64,000 bases of DNA from Lactarius indigo. Lineage: Eukaryota > Basidiomycota > Agaricomycetes > Russulales > Russulaceae. Positions 22,037 through 31,739 of the stretch are shown in pieces. The notes beneath the pieces are model-generated. The model made no database searches and had not been told where the DNA came from. It saw only the letters and a program-made list of their open reading frames with translations. Location: positions 682,001 through 746,000 of the forward strand of contig JAFKAC010000012.1 in assembly GCA_025766275.1 (NCBI GenBank), given 5' to 3'. The position numbers and the translations under genes are program-made. Position 1 is the stretch's first letter. Each line of letters opens with the position of its first letter.

Positions 22037-22543
22037 TGTAACGTCGCCACGACGTTAGCTCGACTTGAGCGCGAATGGCAGTAACAACTTAGCAGTATGT
22101 ATCGAGGCGTAACTTGAAGACTCGAAGGTCCAAGCTTCTGTCTTAGTGAATGCGCGGAGGCACACCGACAGACCTTCCACTTGAGCTGTCCACGAACGAG
22201 ATAAAGGACGAAGAGAAGAAAAGGAAAGAGAAGAACAAGTGACGATTCAAGAAGACCAAGATGGCGTATCTTGGTCTTCGCAAGACAGTTTAAATACAAG
22301 TTAAGCAGGCTTTCAAGCGCTGCTATGAGTCACAGTAAAGTAGCGTCCAACGTGTCGCGTAAGTAGCTCAAACCCTAATACTACTACTACTAGTACTAGT
22401 GGCATAGTCCTCAGTCAGCAATCGTCGCGCAATCTCCTATCGTACTCGTAATCACCTATCGTAAGTCCGCAACTAATCTACCTTACTTCCGTAGTTGCAA
22501 CCGGTATAGTAAGGGTCCTCAATAGCCGGGTCGAAACGTGACA
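22037..22543 (-). repeat. 5' LTR of element C
   Basis: 507 bases, matching 14716-15222 with about five transitions, all in CpG. Followed by CCCAC, the target-site duplication. Confidence 0.95.
22252..22296 (-). promoter_or_regulatory. Core promoter and self-primer of element C
   Basis: Minus-strand TATTTAAA (22296-22289) precedes ATCTTGGTCTT (22262-22252) by 34 bases, counted from the first T. The 11-mer pairs with the primer site at 22024-22034, and also with its own inverted copy upstream (22268-22278). RNA start at 22262 is inferred. Confidence 0.7.
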
Positions 22544-22736
22544 CCCACCCACAAGACGCCAATGAAGATCACGCGAGCCTCTGTGCCGCCGTTGGAGTCA
22601 GAGAAGGATTCCCATTGTCGTGCATCATAGTGTTCCGATCTTCTTATTGTCTGTTGTCTCCTATACTCGCTTCCTTTTACTTAGATTCTGAAGGGCGCTC
22701 TCCTCATGGTCGCGCCCATATTCCCTTGCTGGCTCG
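22544..22736. other. Flank between element C and solo LTR
   Basis: Starts with the CCCAC duplication and ends GCTCG against the solo LTR. No gene recognised. When inverted it begins CGAGC, the same five bases that precede element B. Confidence 0.5.
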
Positions 22737-23319
22737 TGTAACGCCACTACAGGGGTGTTGGGTACGACCTGTACCAAGTCAGTCAGGTAAATGGTAGTCC
22801 AAGCTCGGGGGCTCGACTTCAGATGTGATGATGCACAAGAGTCACAAGGGCGTATGCCACTTGGACTATAGAGGATGGCTAAGATGCGAAGGCCTAGCAA
22901 AAGGTCGGGGATCGAGAGACTCTTCGTCGTGTGTAGTTATTACACAAGAAGTCTAGTCTACCGTACAAGCTAGGTAGTGCTAGGCTTAAGTACTCGTCGT
23001 ATCGTACTGGACAAAAAGGGGAATAACGCCGTTCCCTATTGGAGAACAAAGGTGAGTCGTACTGGGAACAAGAGGATGTCCAAATCAAGGACAAAGGAGA
23101 ATCATGCGGGCTCACGCGTGGTTAGGAAATGAACGGAAACTAGCACATGTCGAGCTTTATCGAAAGATAACAGCGATAAGCAAAGCGCGTGATAGAAACC
23201 AGGTAAACGTATCGTTCACATAGTCATACAGGGCTCGTGATGCGGAGAAGGGATGGAATGGGAAAAAAGAAAGAACGAGTCCGAAGAATGGAATAAGGCC
23301 GAAATAGAAAATCGTAACA
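22737..23319 (-). repeat. Inverted solo LTR of family B
   Basis: TGTAACGCC...CGTAACA, 583 bases, the reverse complement of the element B LTRs with few differences. No internal sequence adjoins it. Present flanks GCTCG and ATGAG do not match each other. After flipping 14454-22736, its flanks would become ACGAG and ATGAG, differing by one C/T. Confidence 0.93.
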
Positions 23320-24635
23320 ATGAGAATAGGGACTAAGATGACGCAGCAAGACTTGGATTATGACTGGGTATTAGCGTATGAGAAGGGGAATGAGGGAACG
23401 ATGAGAACGAGGCAGGAGGGAGTGGAGACCGAAAATGTGAACGGCGACGAGTTGACTCAAAATTGGGTGGCTGCAGTGGCTGAAGGATTCGGTAACTGAG
23501 TATGGCCGAAACTAGGCGATTTCGGGCCCAGAGCCCGAGGTATCCTTACAACGCACAGGGACATGAGGATCCACCTCATGTGGGCCAGTTCACACAAGAA
23601 GCGAGCAGCAGATCAACAGGCACAGCAGGCAGCGCTCAAGGCATGTACCCAGGCACCAGCAGCCACCCTTCGCAAAATCCAGACACCTGCGCATGTTAAG
23701 AAAATATGTCGGGCCAAAGCATTCCAAGCATGGGGAACAGAATGGATCCATATGATCCACGACACCCCCCAACACAAACTCCCCAACGCTTACAGGCACT
23801 CCATCCACTACCACAAACCGCCCAATGGATGCAACCACCCCTTATGGCTGGCCGCCATACCCCCCAAAAAGCCAGAATCATCATACACTCCCATCACACA
23901 ACGCACACACACTACCGCTTTCCAACTTGCCACCCTCCATTCCTTCACATCCAACTACACCAACCGACACCGGCCCGACCTCCCACCCGAGGTCGCCATA
24001 TGCCCATGCAGCTTCCCGGACAAGTCATACTACCACCTCGTGTACAACTGCCCCCAATATAACCCGCAACGTACACTCTTCTACCCCCACGACGTCACCG
24101 ATAATGATCCATATGACGACTCACCCTATCCCCTGGATCCCCTGGACCACATTGACCCCACTGACCTCTTTGCTGGAGATCCCACTACCACTGTCTACAC
24201 TTTCCTCCGTTTCTTCCAACTCACCAAGCTGGCTGCTAAACCGGACCTGGAGGCTCCAGTCGCCATCCCCTCATCACAGGAACGATGGCTGACAGAGCTC
24301 CAACAATACCTCGCTAACCCTGCCTTGCCCAATGAAGACCTGCTCGACTACGATCTGGACCCGGCCTAGTCGGCTGCCCGATGCGGTGACACACTTCTTA
24401 CTCTTTTCATATTACTCCTCTGCCGTTAACTTTACTTCGTGCGGTATGCTACTCCTTTCCGTTTGTACCCAGCCTTCCTTCATGAGGTGGCTTACTCTAT
24501 ACCCTCGCTCTGTCGCACGTGACTTCTCTTACGTTACCTCTCGTTCAAATTTCGCTCTGTAGGGAGTCGAAGACCGGTCTTGTATTATGTACTGTCCCGG
24601 AATAAACATGGTTCAAAAAAAAAAAAAAAAAAAAA
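23320..24635 (+). mobile_element. 3' end of a LINE (non-LTR retrotransposon)
   Basis: Ends in a run of about 20 A at 24616-24635, the hallmark of a LINE 3' end. The coding part is the last portion of a LINE ORF2 (see 23500-24369), followed by a 3' untranslated region of about 250 bases. 23320-23500 holds a short frame ending GFGN and stop, possibly from an upstream ORF. The 5' portion is missing or displaced by the LTR insertion and inversion. Confidence 0.65.
23503..24369 (+). pseudogene. LINE ORF2 C-terminus: RNase H remnant and Cys/His tail
   Basis: The frame 23563-24369 starts with IHLMWASSHKKRAADQQA, which resembles the last RNase H motif of fungal LINEs (Trp, His, then an Ala-rich helix with Asp). 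It continues with RAKAFQAWGTEW and a Cys/His motif CPCSFPDKSYYHLVYNC, typical of the LINE tail, and an acidic Pro-rich end. The upstream frame (23503 onward) carries a related part, suggesting a frameshift. Reverse transcriptase is absent, so the copy is not functional. Confidence 0.6.
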
Positions 24636-24639
24636 CGCG

Positions 24640-25080
24640 GCAACGAACACGAACGTGGCGGCAAATTGTGGAAAGTATAAGGGGGTGTTGACTGAGCGAC
24701 TCAAGAAGGTAGTCCAACCGGTATGCCAGGATGTGCACGACCGCACACCTCAAAGTAGCTCTGGGTGGAGACTGACTGGCGAGGCGTCTGGGGCGGTTAC
24801 CATGACCGTGAGGTGCAACCCAGCACGCCTTGGACACTGGGCCAAGATGGCATGCTTGATTCGGAACGATGCCTCGCCGGCCATCCGCACCACCTACTTT
24901 CTACAACGTCGATCGCATCCGCATTCATGTCTGTGAAGCTGCCGAACCCCACGAATCCTCCTTCGCGCGATGGACCATCGTTCAATATGCCAGGCGAGGA
25001 GCGTCTGCTGCAAACACCCGTGGAGGAGGCGGTGTATGCATTACGTGCGGGCAGGAGCTCTTCCAGATCTAGAAACATAC
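24640..25080 (+). pseudogene. Decayed LCB1 fragment 1 with upstream repeat piece
   Basis: 24650-24790 resembles the AADREKYKEAY block found at 28538 and 57150. From about 24840 the sequence reads as the C-terminal part of serine palmitoyltransferase subunit 1, shifting frames: a CGWPARHP-type join, then KLPNPTNPPSRDGPSF and NMPGEERLLQTPVEEA before the match fades near 25080. It parallels 28735-29060 and 31020-31357. Not functional. Confidence 0.6.
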
Positions 25081-25220
25081 AGCATACAATACATTCTACT
25101 TTGAGAAAGCGGCCCATTATTATTGACGCATGGGGAGGATGCAATGTCGTCTTTTGAGTGGACGAGTCGGCATGTGCTCATTGCCGCCATTTTCAACTGG
25201 CCCAAAGGACCAGTAATGTC

Positions 25221-25330
25221 GATGACCGGTGACGTGCGTGACGCGTGACATTAGGGGTGGGGTTGAGCCAGTCGTACCTGGCGTCATTGGTGACGTAATT
25301 GGGTCATCGGTGACCAGTGACCGGTGACCG
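25221..25330. promoter_or_regulatory. Dense TGAC/GTCA cluster upstream of the Crinkler-like gene
   Basis: About ten TGAC or GTCA cores lie within 110 bases, including TGACGTAA, a CRE-like site, and the tandem run GGTGACCAGTGACCGGTGACC. The cluster ends about 45 bases before the ATG at 25375. Binding of a bZIP or other factor is inference. Confidence 0.4.
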
Positions 25331-25374
25331 CATAGTACATACTTAGACTCCGTTGTCGCGACCTCTTCTTCCCA

Positions 25375-27216
25375 ATGCCGAATGTCCTCATGAAACAGTA
25401 TTCTCCCTCTGCGTACGGCGCCATCATTGACGAGACGGATCCAAATTCGACCCAGATCACCCAGCTCAACGATTCTCGTGCACTCGTACAGCTGCATCGC
25501 AAGTTCTGGCTCCAGGGTGTGCAGGACGTGCCCGAGAACGAATCCATGAACATAGATGAATATGAAGATGGAGATGAGGACGAGGACGAGGAAGATGAGA
25601 CCGGTCCTGGTTACATCCTCAATCTTGGCATCCCACATATACAACGCTCAGTGCTCTGGGTTCGCAAAGAGTACATCCGGCTCTATGGATATTGCGACAA
25701 GTACCTGGAATCACTCCGTCACGAGCAGATGCCCCCCTCGGTGGTCATCACAGGACAACCCGGCATTGGTAAGGGTTTTACTGTGTGATCTTGCTGTTCC
25801 TAAAATATACTGGCTGAAAGGGAAGAGCTATTGGATCACTTATGCTTTGTGCCGACGTCTCGCCGAAGGGAAGCCAGTCATCTGGTTCCGTACCGGGGCT
25901 CGGTATCTCTTCGTAGCGGAAGGCGTCTTCAAGATCCCGTCCGACTACCCCTCCACTGAGTTCAAGACCCGTGTTTGGATGCTTCTTGATGCCGACGACT
26001 GCAAGGATGGAATCCCGGATTATCTCGCTGCGCATGAGACCAATCACCTTATTATATTATCTTCCTCTCCTAAATCGGCTCGATGGAAACTTTTATCTAA
26101 GACCACGCAATGTAGCATCGCTATTATGAATCCTTGGACAAGAGAGGAGATATCCCAAGCGTTAGCTCATCCGCTTCCGCCCTCCATATTTGGGGTGACC
26201 ATTTGGTTCTGTGTAGTGCTGTCATTCGTGGGCTTACAGCCAGCAACCCGCGCATAGACGATATGTATTATCACTATGGCCCCACTCCCCGCATTTGCCT
26301 CGACTTCGTCGATAACGTGGCACTCTTTATTGCCTATAAAGCTCATTATAGATCCGCACTCAACAAGCTTTCGTCAAGGAGGTTGGGCGAAATGGACGAA
26401 ATGGGCAACATGGGCGACACGGCCTCGGACAGAACGAGTCTCGACATAGACGACGAGTCTCACACCCTTATCCTCGTGAAACGTGTGCCGAGGAGGGATC
26501 TCATTCGTGCGAACCTGGACGTCAGCAATGGTACCGAATTTTCCTACGGACGCTTGGAGCCCATCACACAGATGATCAAGCTGGAGCTTCGGAACCAACT
26601 TCAAAAGGAAACGCGAGCTGCGCGAATCGCACTCTACAAAAGCTTGGAGAACGTTGAAGGGACAAGACGCATTGCCGGCGTCGTGTACGAATCGTTGGCC
26701 CAATCAATTCTGGAAAAGAAGATTGCGCTCGAGCTTGTTCCTATGGTTAAATGGGAGTCGAGCGGATCTGACCAAGGAAAGAAGTTGCCTCGATGGCACT
26801 CCGATCACGAAAGCGGCGCGAATCCGCCGCTTGTGCGACCAATTGACATTAGGCCAGCGGAGACGTTTTTATATCCAGTGTCTGGCCTGGACCACCCAAT
26901 CAAAGATAAGGTCTACTACGCACCGGAAGCTCAGAACCAAGTGGCGTTCGATTCGTTTATTATGGCCGAGCGAAAGCTCTACATTTTTCAATTCTCTATT
27001 GGGTCAGACCATCCAATAAAGAAAGGAATCGTTCCTTTCTTTTCAAAAAAGGTGCCGGGAGCATTGCCACCAAGGGCGGAGTGGCATTTTGTGTTCGTTA
27101 TTCCCCCCAGGGCTAGGTCGGAAATCAGCTGCTCTCAACCACGGGACTCCGACTTGAAGTTGTTGCTAAAGGAGATGAATCTATTCTCTGCGTTGCTGGA
27201 CTGTGAAGCTGATTGA
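25375..27216 (+). CDS. Crinkler/RHS-type protein: P-loop NTPase with nuclease-like C-terminus
   Basis: Three exons, 25375-25768, 25821-26160 and 26217-27216, with introns of 52 and 56 bases, give a closed frame of 577 residues. The first intron splits the Walker A motif (GQPGIG | KS). A Walker B-like strand, WMLLDADDCKDG, follows, then MNPWTREEI, a motif common in the NTPase of Crinkler/RHS (CR) proteins. An acidic stretch (DEDEDEEDE) lies near residue 70. The last 110 residues resemble the restriction-endonuclease-fold domain of this class: AFDSFI, then LYIFQFSIGSDHPIK and WHFVFVIPP. CR proteins are regarded as effectors or intergenomic-conflict proteins; its role here is unknown. The second intron starts GTTAGC, a weaker donor. 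No break was seen. Confidence 0.7.
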
Positions 27217-27234
27217 CGACACGACGGCGTTATG

Positions 27235-27555
27235 TGTTACGGTTGACTCAATACGACTCATTCCAGTTCTCTTTCAAATTTCTTCCCTTGACTCGACTTT
27301 CCCCTTCTCGAATGTTTGTATGATTCGATCCACGTACGATAGATAGATGACTCGACCGTTGCCAGTGTAGTACTTAAGGACTAGCCTGTAATTCTTCGAG
27401 CCCTAAGCTAGACCCATATTCGACTGCAGTACTCGTTGCCCAGCTTCACGAATACGATCTTCTTGTTCCGCGGTCTTTCCCCGAATCGACCTCCGAACCC
27501 TAACCCGAACTCGAACTCTCACTTCGCGATTGATGGAGGGGGAAGAATTTCTACA
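27235..27555 (+). repeat. LTR-like sequence
   Basis: Starts TGTTACGG and may end CTACA; contains GTACTTAAGGACTAG, which resembles the promoter of the element B LTR. No duplicated flank was found, so a solo LTR is only a suggestion. The rest, to 27984, shows no gene I recognise. Confidence 0.35.
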
Positions 27556-27984
27556 ACAAGGAAACGCCTATGAACAGGATACTACTAGTATAGCCCGTTC
27601 CGAGGCGTTAAGCAGGCCGTCGAGTGTTATGAGGGCGTTTTGTTTGAGATCCAGCACGAGAACGGCCAATTCCATGCCTTCCACGTAGCATGGCCCGCCC
27701 TAAATCTAGTACATGATCCTGGACAGCGTGAGCCATCGAAGAGCTTCGAGCTCAGGACAAGTAACTTAATACCGCGGCACCCGGCGCGCCACCGGTCTTA
27801 CTACCGCTCCAACAACACCCACCGGACGCAGAGCCGCCGTCTTCTTGCAGGACATACTCAGGCTGTACCTGTTAGAGGCGCGGAAATGCGCAACTCCGTC
27901 TTTGCGATAGAAAGACTATGATATTCGAGTAACTACCCACTGTTACCTACAGCACCTGGCCACACTTGCGTCACTGGCAGTAAT

Positions 27985-28740
27985 TGACTCTATCGCAGAA
28001 CTCGACAGTCACGAAATGTAAGCGTTCGCTACTGTACGTCTTGAAAAGAATACGTAAAGTACAAGCCAGGCTGACGCCCACGCCGGGATAGATCCCCCCG
28101 CATAAACACTGCCCACCTCCCTTTTCAGTGTGTGCCAACGTACCGTATACCCGCATTTTCACTCTCTATGGCCTACGACCCAGCACACGATATCCCAGAC
28201 CTCATAGGTAAAATCACCTCCGTCATGAGAACAATTTAAGCTTTCTGAGTTCTTCACGTGCCCCGTATATTCAACCAACATGGGCATGCAGCACTCACAG
28301 TTCGGGCATCGGATTCCACACGGTAAAGTAACTCTACGCGTCGCGCGACATTCTACCTCGCCTACCAGAGCGAAGTGCCCCTCCTCATCTCTTGAAACGC
28401 GACAATATCACGCTGACCGGACCGCACAGAATCACTGAGAGGATATAGTCCGTGGTGGCTGAATCTGTACATTACGCTGACGTGCATCCTGCTACCCCAG
28501 GCGCCCGGACTCCGCTCTTTGCAACGAGTCGGCGACGAACGTGCGCATTGCGGCGGATCGCGAAAAATACAAGGAAGCGTACATCGAGGCGTTCATGAAG
28601 GTCGTCTGGCCGGGGCGCAAGGAGGTGCCCAACTGCGCGCTCGCGACGCAGCTCTGGGAGGCATCGCCGGCGAGGTGTTGGCGCAGTCACCGCAGCCATG
28701 AGGCGCGAGCCAGGCCAAAGCCGACACGCTTGGTATGGAA
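27985..28740 (+). repeat. Duplicated block, copy 1
   Basis: Similar, in patches, to 56705-57330: both start TTGACTCT..GCAGAACTCGACA, share CATCTCTTGAAACGCGACAA and end with the block reading AADREKYKEAY..EAF (28538-28640). Part of it also recurs at 47030-47230. The protein-like block (TNVRIAADREKYKEA, then WPGRKEVPNCALATQLWE) is open here but short; I do not recognise its family. Confidence 0.6.
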
Positions 28741-29060
28741 CGTTGCCTTGCCGATCATCCACACCACCTACGTTCTGCAATGCCGACCGCACCCACGCTC
28801 ATGTCGTTGAAGCTCCCGAACCCCGCGATCCGTGCGTCGAGCGATGCACCGTCGTTCAACATAGCGGGCGAGGAGCGGTGCCTGCTGCGGAATATCATGG
28901 AGGCGCGAGTGCATTGCGTGTGGATCACGTGCGGACAGTTGCTCGCCCGCACATCCGCTTCGCCATAACAGCGGCGCTGTCGCACAAGGAGTTTGAGCAT
29001 ACTGGAGGTGTCATCAATACCGCCGCCCGCCAAGCGCAATTGAGTGCGCCTGCTGCCCTC
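28735..29060 (+). pseudogene. LCB1 fragment 2
   Basis: Reads MSLKLPNPAIRASSDAPSF then NIAGEERCLLRNIMEA and WITCGQ, and in another frame ARPHIRFAITAALSHKEFEH. These are the last 100 or so residues of serine palmitoyltransferase subunit 1, with frame changes. The 170 bases after it (to 29230) match the tail that follows the other LCB1 fragments. Confidence 0.65.
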
Positions 29061-29756
29061 GTCCACCGATCCGAAGCTCTCCCGCCGTCCCTTATTTCTC
29101 CCGCCCCTTACAGTCTATATCTTGGTCTATATCACACGCTCTCTCTCCAACACTTAGGTGCAATCTCTATTGCAGTAATGCACGCACGCAGCTAAAGATA
29201 TACCGGATAGGATTATCGTGTGAAAGGTGGTCGGTATGGACGTTGGACGGTCTGAGGCGGAGTGATTAACAAGTAGAGGCATACTGTAACTTACTTGGTA
29301 ACTTACTACAGTAGTGCTGCTACTAGTCCAGTAGGTTACAGCATACAGTACATGGTCTAATGACGAAACCCATCCGATGGCACGTGAGGAGGACTCGTTC
29401 GTTGAATATACCAGCTGCAGGTGGCATGTGCTCATTGGGGCCATCTTCAACTGGTCCAAAAAATCGCAAAATTTCGTTCGCCTGCCTGCCGCACTCAGCA
29501 ACCGCAAAGGTCGACGATGAGGCCGCCGAGCCTAATCCCGGCACGTCCACCCGTCGCGTCAGGCTCACGTCGCATTTACTCGCTCCGACCACCGACCCAT
29601 GACCAGTATGACCACCACTATCGACGGCTCAGCGCTCAGCGCCCGCGCTTGAGACACTCCTCGCGTTTCTACCCTATGCTCTCATACAAGCAGAATCTGT
29701 TTTTTTAAAAATAAAATGTCTGGGTCCCATGTCATTGCTTGCTAACTTATGTCGGT
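29061..29756. other. Non-coding stretch between LCB1 copies
   Basis: 29090-29230 is the shared tail of the LCB1 fragments. 29423-29460 (GGCATGTGCTCATTG...TTCAACTGG) repeats 25170-25205. 29720-29756 looks like the end of an intron (branch GCTAAC, acceptor TTCCCAG) leading into the LCB1 pseudogene. No gene seen. Confidence 0.5.
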
Positions 29757-31357
29757 CTTCCCAGCAGAACGGTCCCACTCGCATGGTCCTCGGAATCCTC
29801 TTGGCCCGCCTCGCCATTTGTACCTTTCTTCAGTCCCGTACCCGACCCACGTTAAACGTCACAGGAGGTCGACGAACTCGTGGGTGAATGGACACTAGAC
29901 CCCCAGGTTCCTGCTCACCCCAGAAGAACAATCCGACCTCACGTCCGTACCCGTCGTCTCCGGTGCAAATGGGCCTAGACCGAAACTCGCCAATACGGGC
30001 AAGCAAGTTGTTTTCAGTCTTTACAGCTTCACGGGTCTCGCTGGCAACGAAACTACCAAAGTGCACGCGATAGAGAACCTCCGAAAATATGGTGTCGATA
30101 GCTGTGGTCCTCCCGGATTCTATGGTACAATTGGTGCGTTCCTATTCTATCAATACGCTCTTTGATAAATGATTTCGGTTTGCAGGTGTCCAGATGGACC
30201 TTGAGCGTGACATCGCAGACTTCCTCGGCACAGAGGCCTCTATTCTGTACTCGCAGGGATTCTCAACAATACTTTGCGTGATCTCCGTCTTTGCAAAGCG
30301 TGGCGACATCACCGTTACCGACCGGAGTATCATTTTTGATGTACAGAGGGGCTTGCAAATTTCGCGTTCTACCGTTCGTCGGTTCGATCACAAGGATTTG
30401 AAGAGCCTCGAAGGTGTACTCATGAGCGTTTAAAAAGAACGTCGGAACCGTCGCGGACCACTTACAAGACGATTTTTCGTCACTGGGGGAACCTTTGAGA
30501 GGGACGCTGCCATGGTCGATCTACCAAAGCTCGTAAGTTATGCGTGATCAGAGATAGTACAGTCACATTCTGACTGAGTGAATAGATCGAGTTAAAACAC
30601 AAGTACAGGTGCCGTCTTATTCTTGATGAGAGCATCTCCTTTGGCACGGTGGGACGAACCAGACGCGGTTTTACGGAACTCTATAACGTCCCCGTATGCG
30701 ATTCCTTTGTTTTGCTTCGCATTGTGTATATTCAACTCAACCGCAAAGGCCACGCAAATAGACATGATCGTCGGATCGGTCGCCAACGGGCTCAATTTGT
30801 CAGGCGGATTCTGCGCCAGCTCGCGTATCGTCGTGGATCACCAGCGCATCAATGGGACATCCTTCGTCTTTTCTGCAGCGATCCCGGCACCCCTTGCTAT
30901 CTCCGCGTCAGAGGGTATCAACATCCCACGGAACACGCCATTGATTCCCAGCACGATGCAACTGAAAAAACGTGCGCGCGGTCCGGGCCGTTATTGACCG
31001 GGTCGACGCAATCACGACCCCCTCGTATCCCGCTTTGCCGGTCATCCACATCCACGTTCTGGGACGCCATCCACACCCGCACCTGCGAAGCCATTGAACC
31101 TTACCACCCCTGCGCCACGCGACGCGCTTTCGTTCGACATGGCCGGTGAGGAGCACCTGCTGTAGGATATTGTGGATGAGACGCTCGCGCAAGGCGTGTG
31201 GATCACGCGCGCCCGGCGTCTGCGCGGACAGGAGCTCGTCGAGGCGCGTCCGAGCATCCGGCTCGCCATTACGGTTGCGCTGTTGCGTAAGGAGTGCGAG
31301 CGCGCTGCTAACGTCATCAAGGCTGCCATCGTGAAGGTGCTCACGAAGCATAAATAA
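29757..31357 (+). pseudogene. Serine palmitoyltransferase subunit 1 (LCB1-like) pseudogene
   Basis: The family makes the first committed step of sphingolipid synthesis (serine plus palmitoyl-CoA) as an LCB1/LCB2 dimer at the ER. Nearly the whole protein is readable in pieces: SQQNGPTRM at the start, ATTKVHAIENLRKYGVDS, a likely intron 30133-30185, DLERDIADFLGTEASILYSQ, FDHKDLKSLEG, introns near 30534-30586 and 30692-30748, LILDESISFGTVGRT, and IDMIVGSVANGLN, to the end VIKAAIVKVLTKHK. The catalytic lysine is absent, as normal for LCB1. Lesions: a stop in LMSV*KERR (30431-30433), a frameshift near 30965, a second near 31085 and a TAG at about 31165. It lacks exon 1. A working LCB1 must exist elsewhere. 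Confidence 0.85.
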
Positions 31358-31739
31358 GTGCGCCTTTTACTAATCTCCCCTTATGCCTTTGCCTTATTTT
31401 CTCCTACCCTTTACGGTTTATATCACCTCAAGTAGAGTGGTGTCTCCATTACAGTAATGCATGCAGCGTCAGTTAGGACACATTGAACGCCTTTCACCAA
31501 GTTGTATGAAAGGTGGTCGGCACGTAAGTTTCGCATCTCCGATGGGGCCATCATTCTGAGGGTATATACTGTATAGTTCATGGCATATCGACGACATGGG
31601 GGGGGGTTACTCTGCGAGGTTCATCAACTCATCAACTCAGCAGCGCCACTTCTGGCTTCATTTAGTAGTTCTATCATACAAAGATCCCTTATTAGATTTC
31701 TACATATCGGTAACTGAAACGTGAACACATACGCTAAGG

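Larger units (their letters stand above)
14716..22543 (-). mobile_element. Intact Ty3/gypsy chromovirus C
   Basis: 7.8-kb element flanked on both sides by CCCAC, a perfect 5-base target-site duplication. The 507-base LTRs differ at only about five places, all transitions at CpG. Gag (682 codons) and pol (1581 codons) are uninterrupted, with catalytic residues of protease, RT, RNase H and integrase in place. It is the youngest insertion seen here and could still be autonomous. It sits inside a segment bounded by oppositely oriented family-B LTRs. Confidence 0.95.

Noticed and set aside
24616..24635. Poly-A run as a processed-gene tail
   Set aside because: It follows a LINE ORF2 end and its 3' UTR, which explains it.
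27500..27520. Telomere-like CCCTAA repeats
   Set aside because: Only one CCCTAACCC is present; no array.
27640..27921. Small protein gene
   Set aside because: No recognisable motif, no introns and no sign of codon bias; not supported.
29757..31357. Functional serine palmitoyltransferase gene
   Set aside because: Two stops, at least two frameshifts and a missing first exon.
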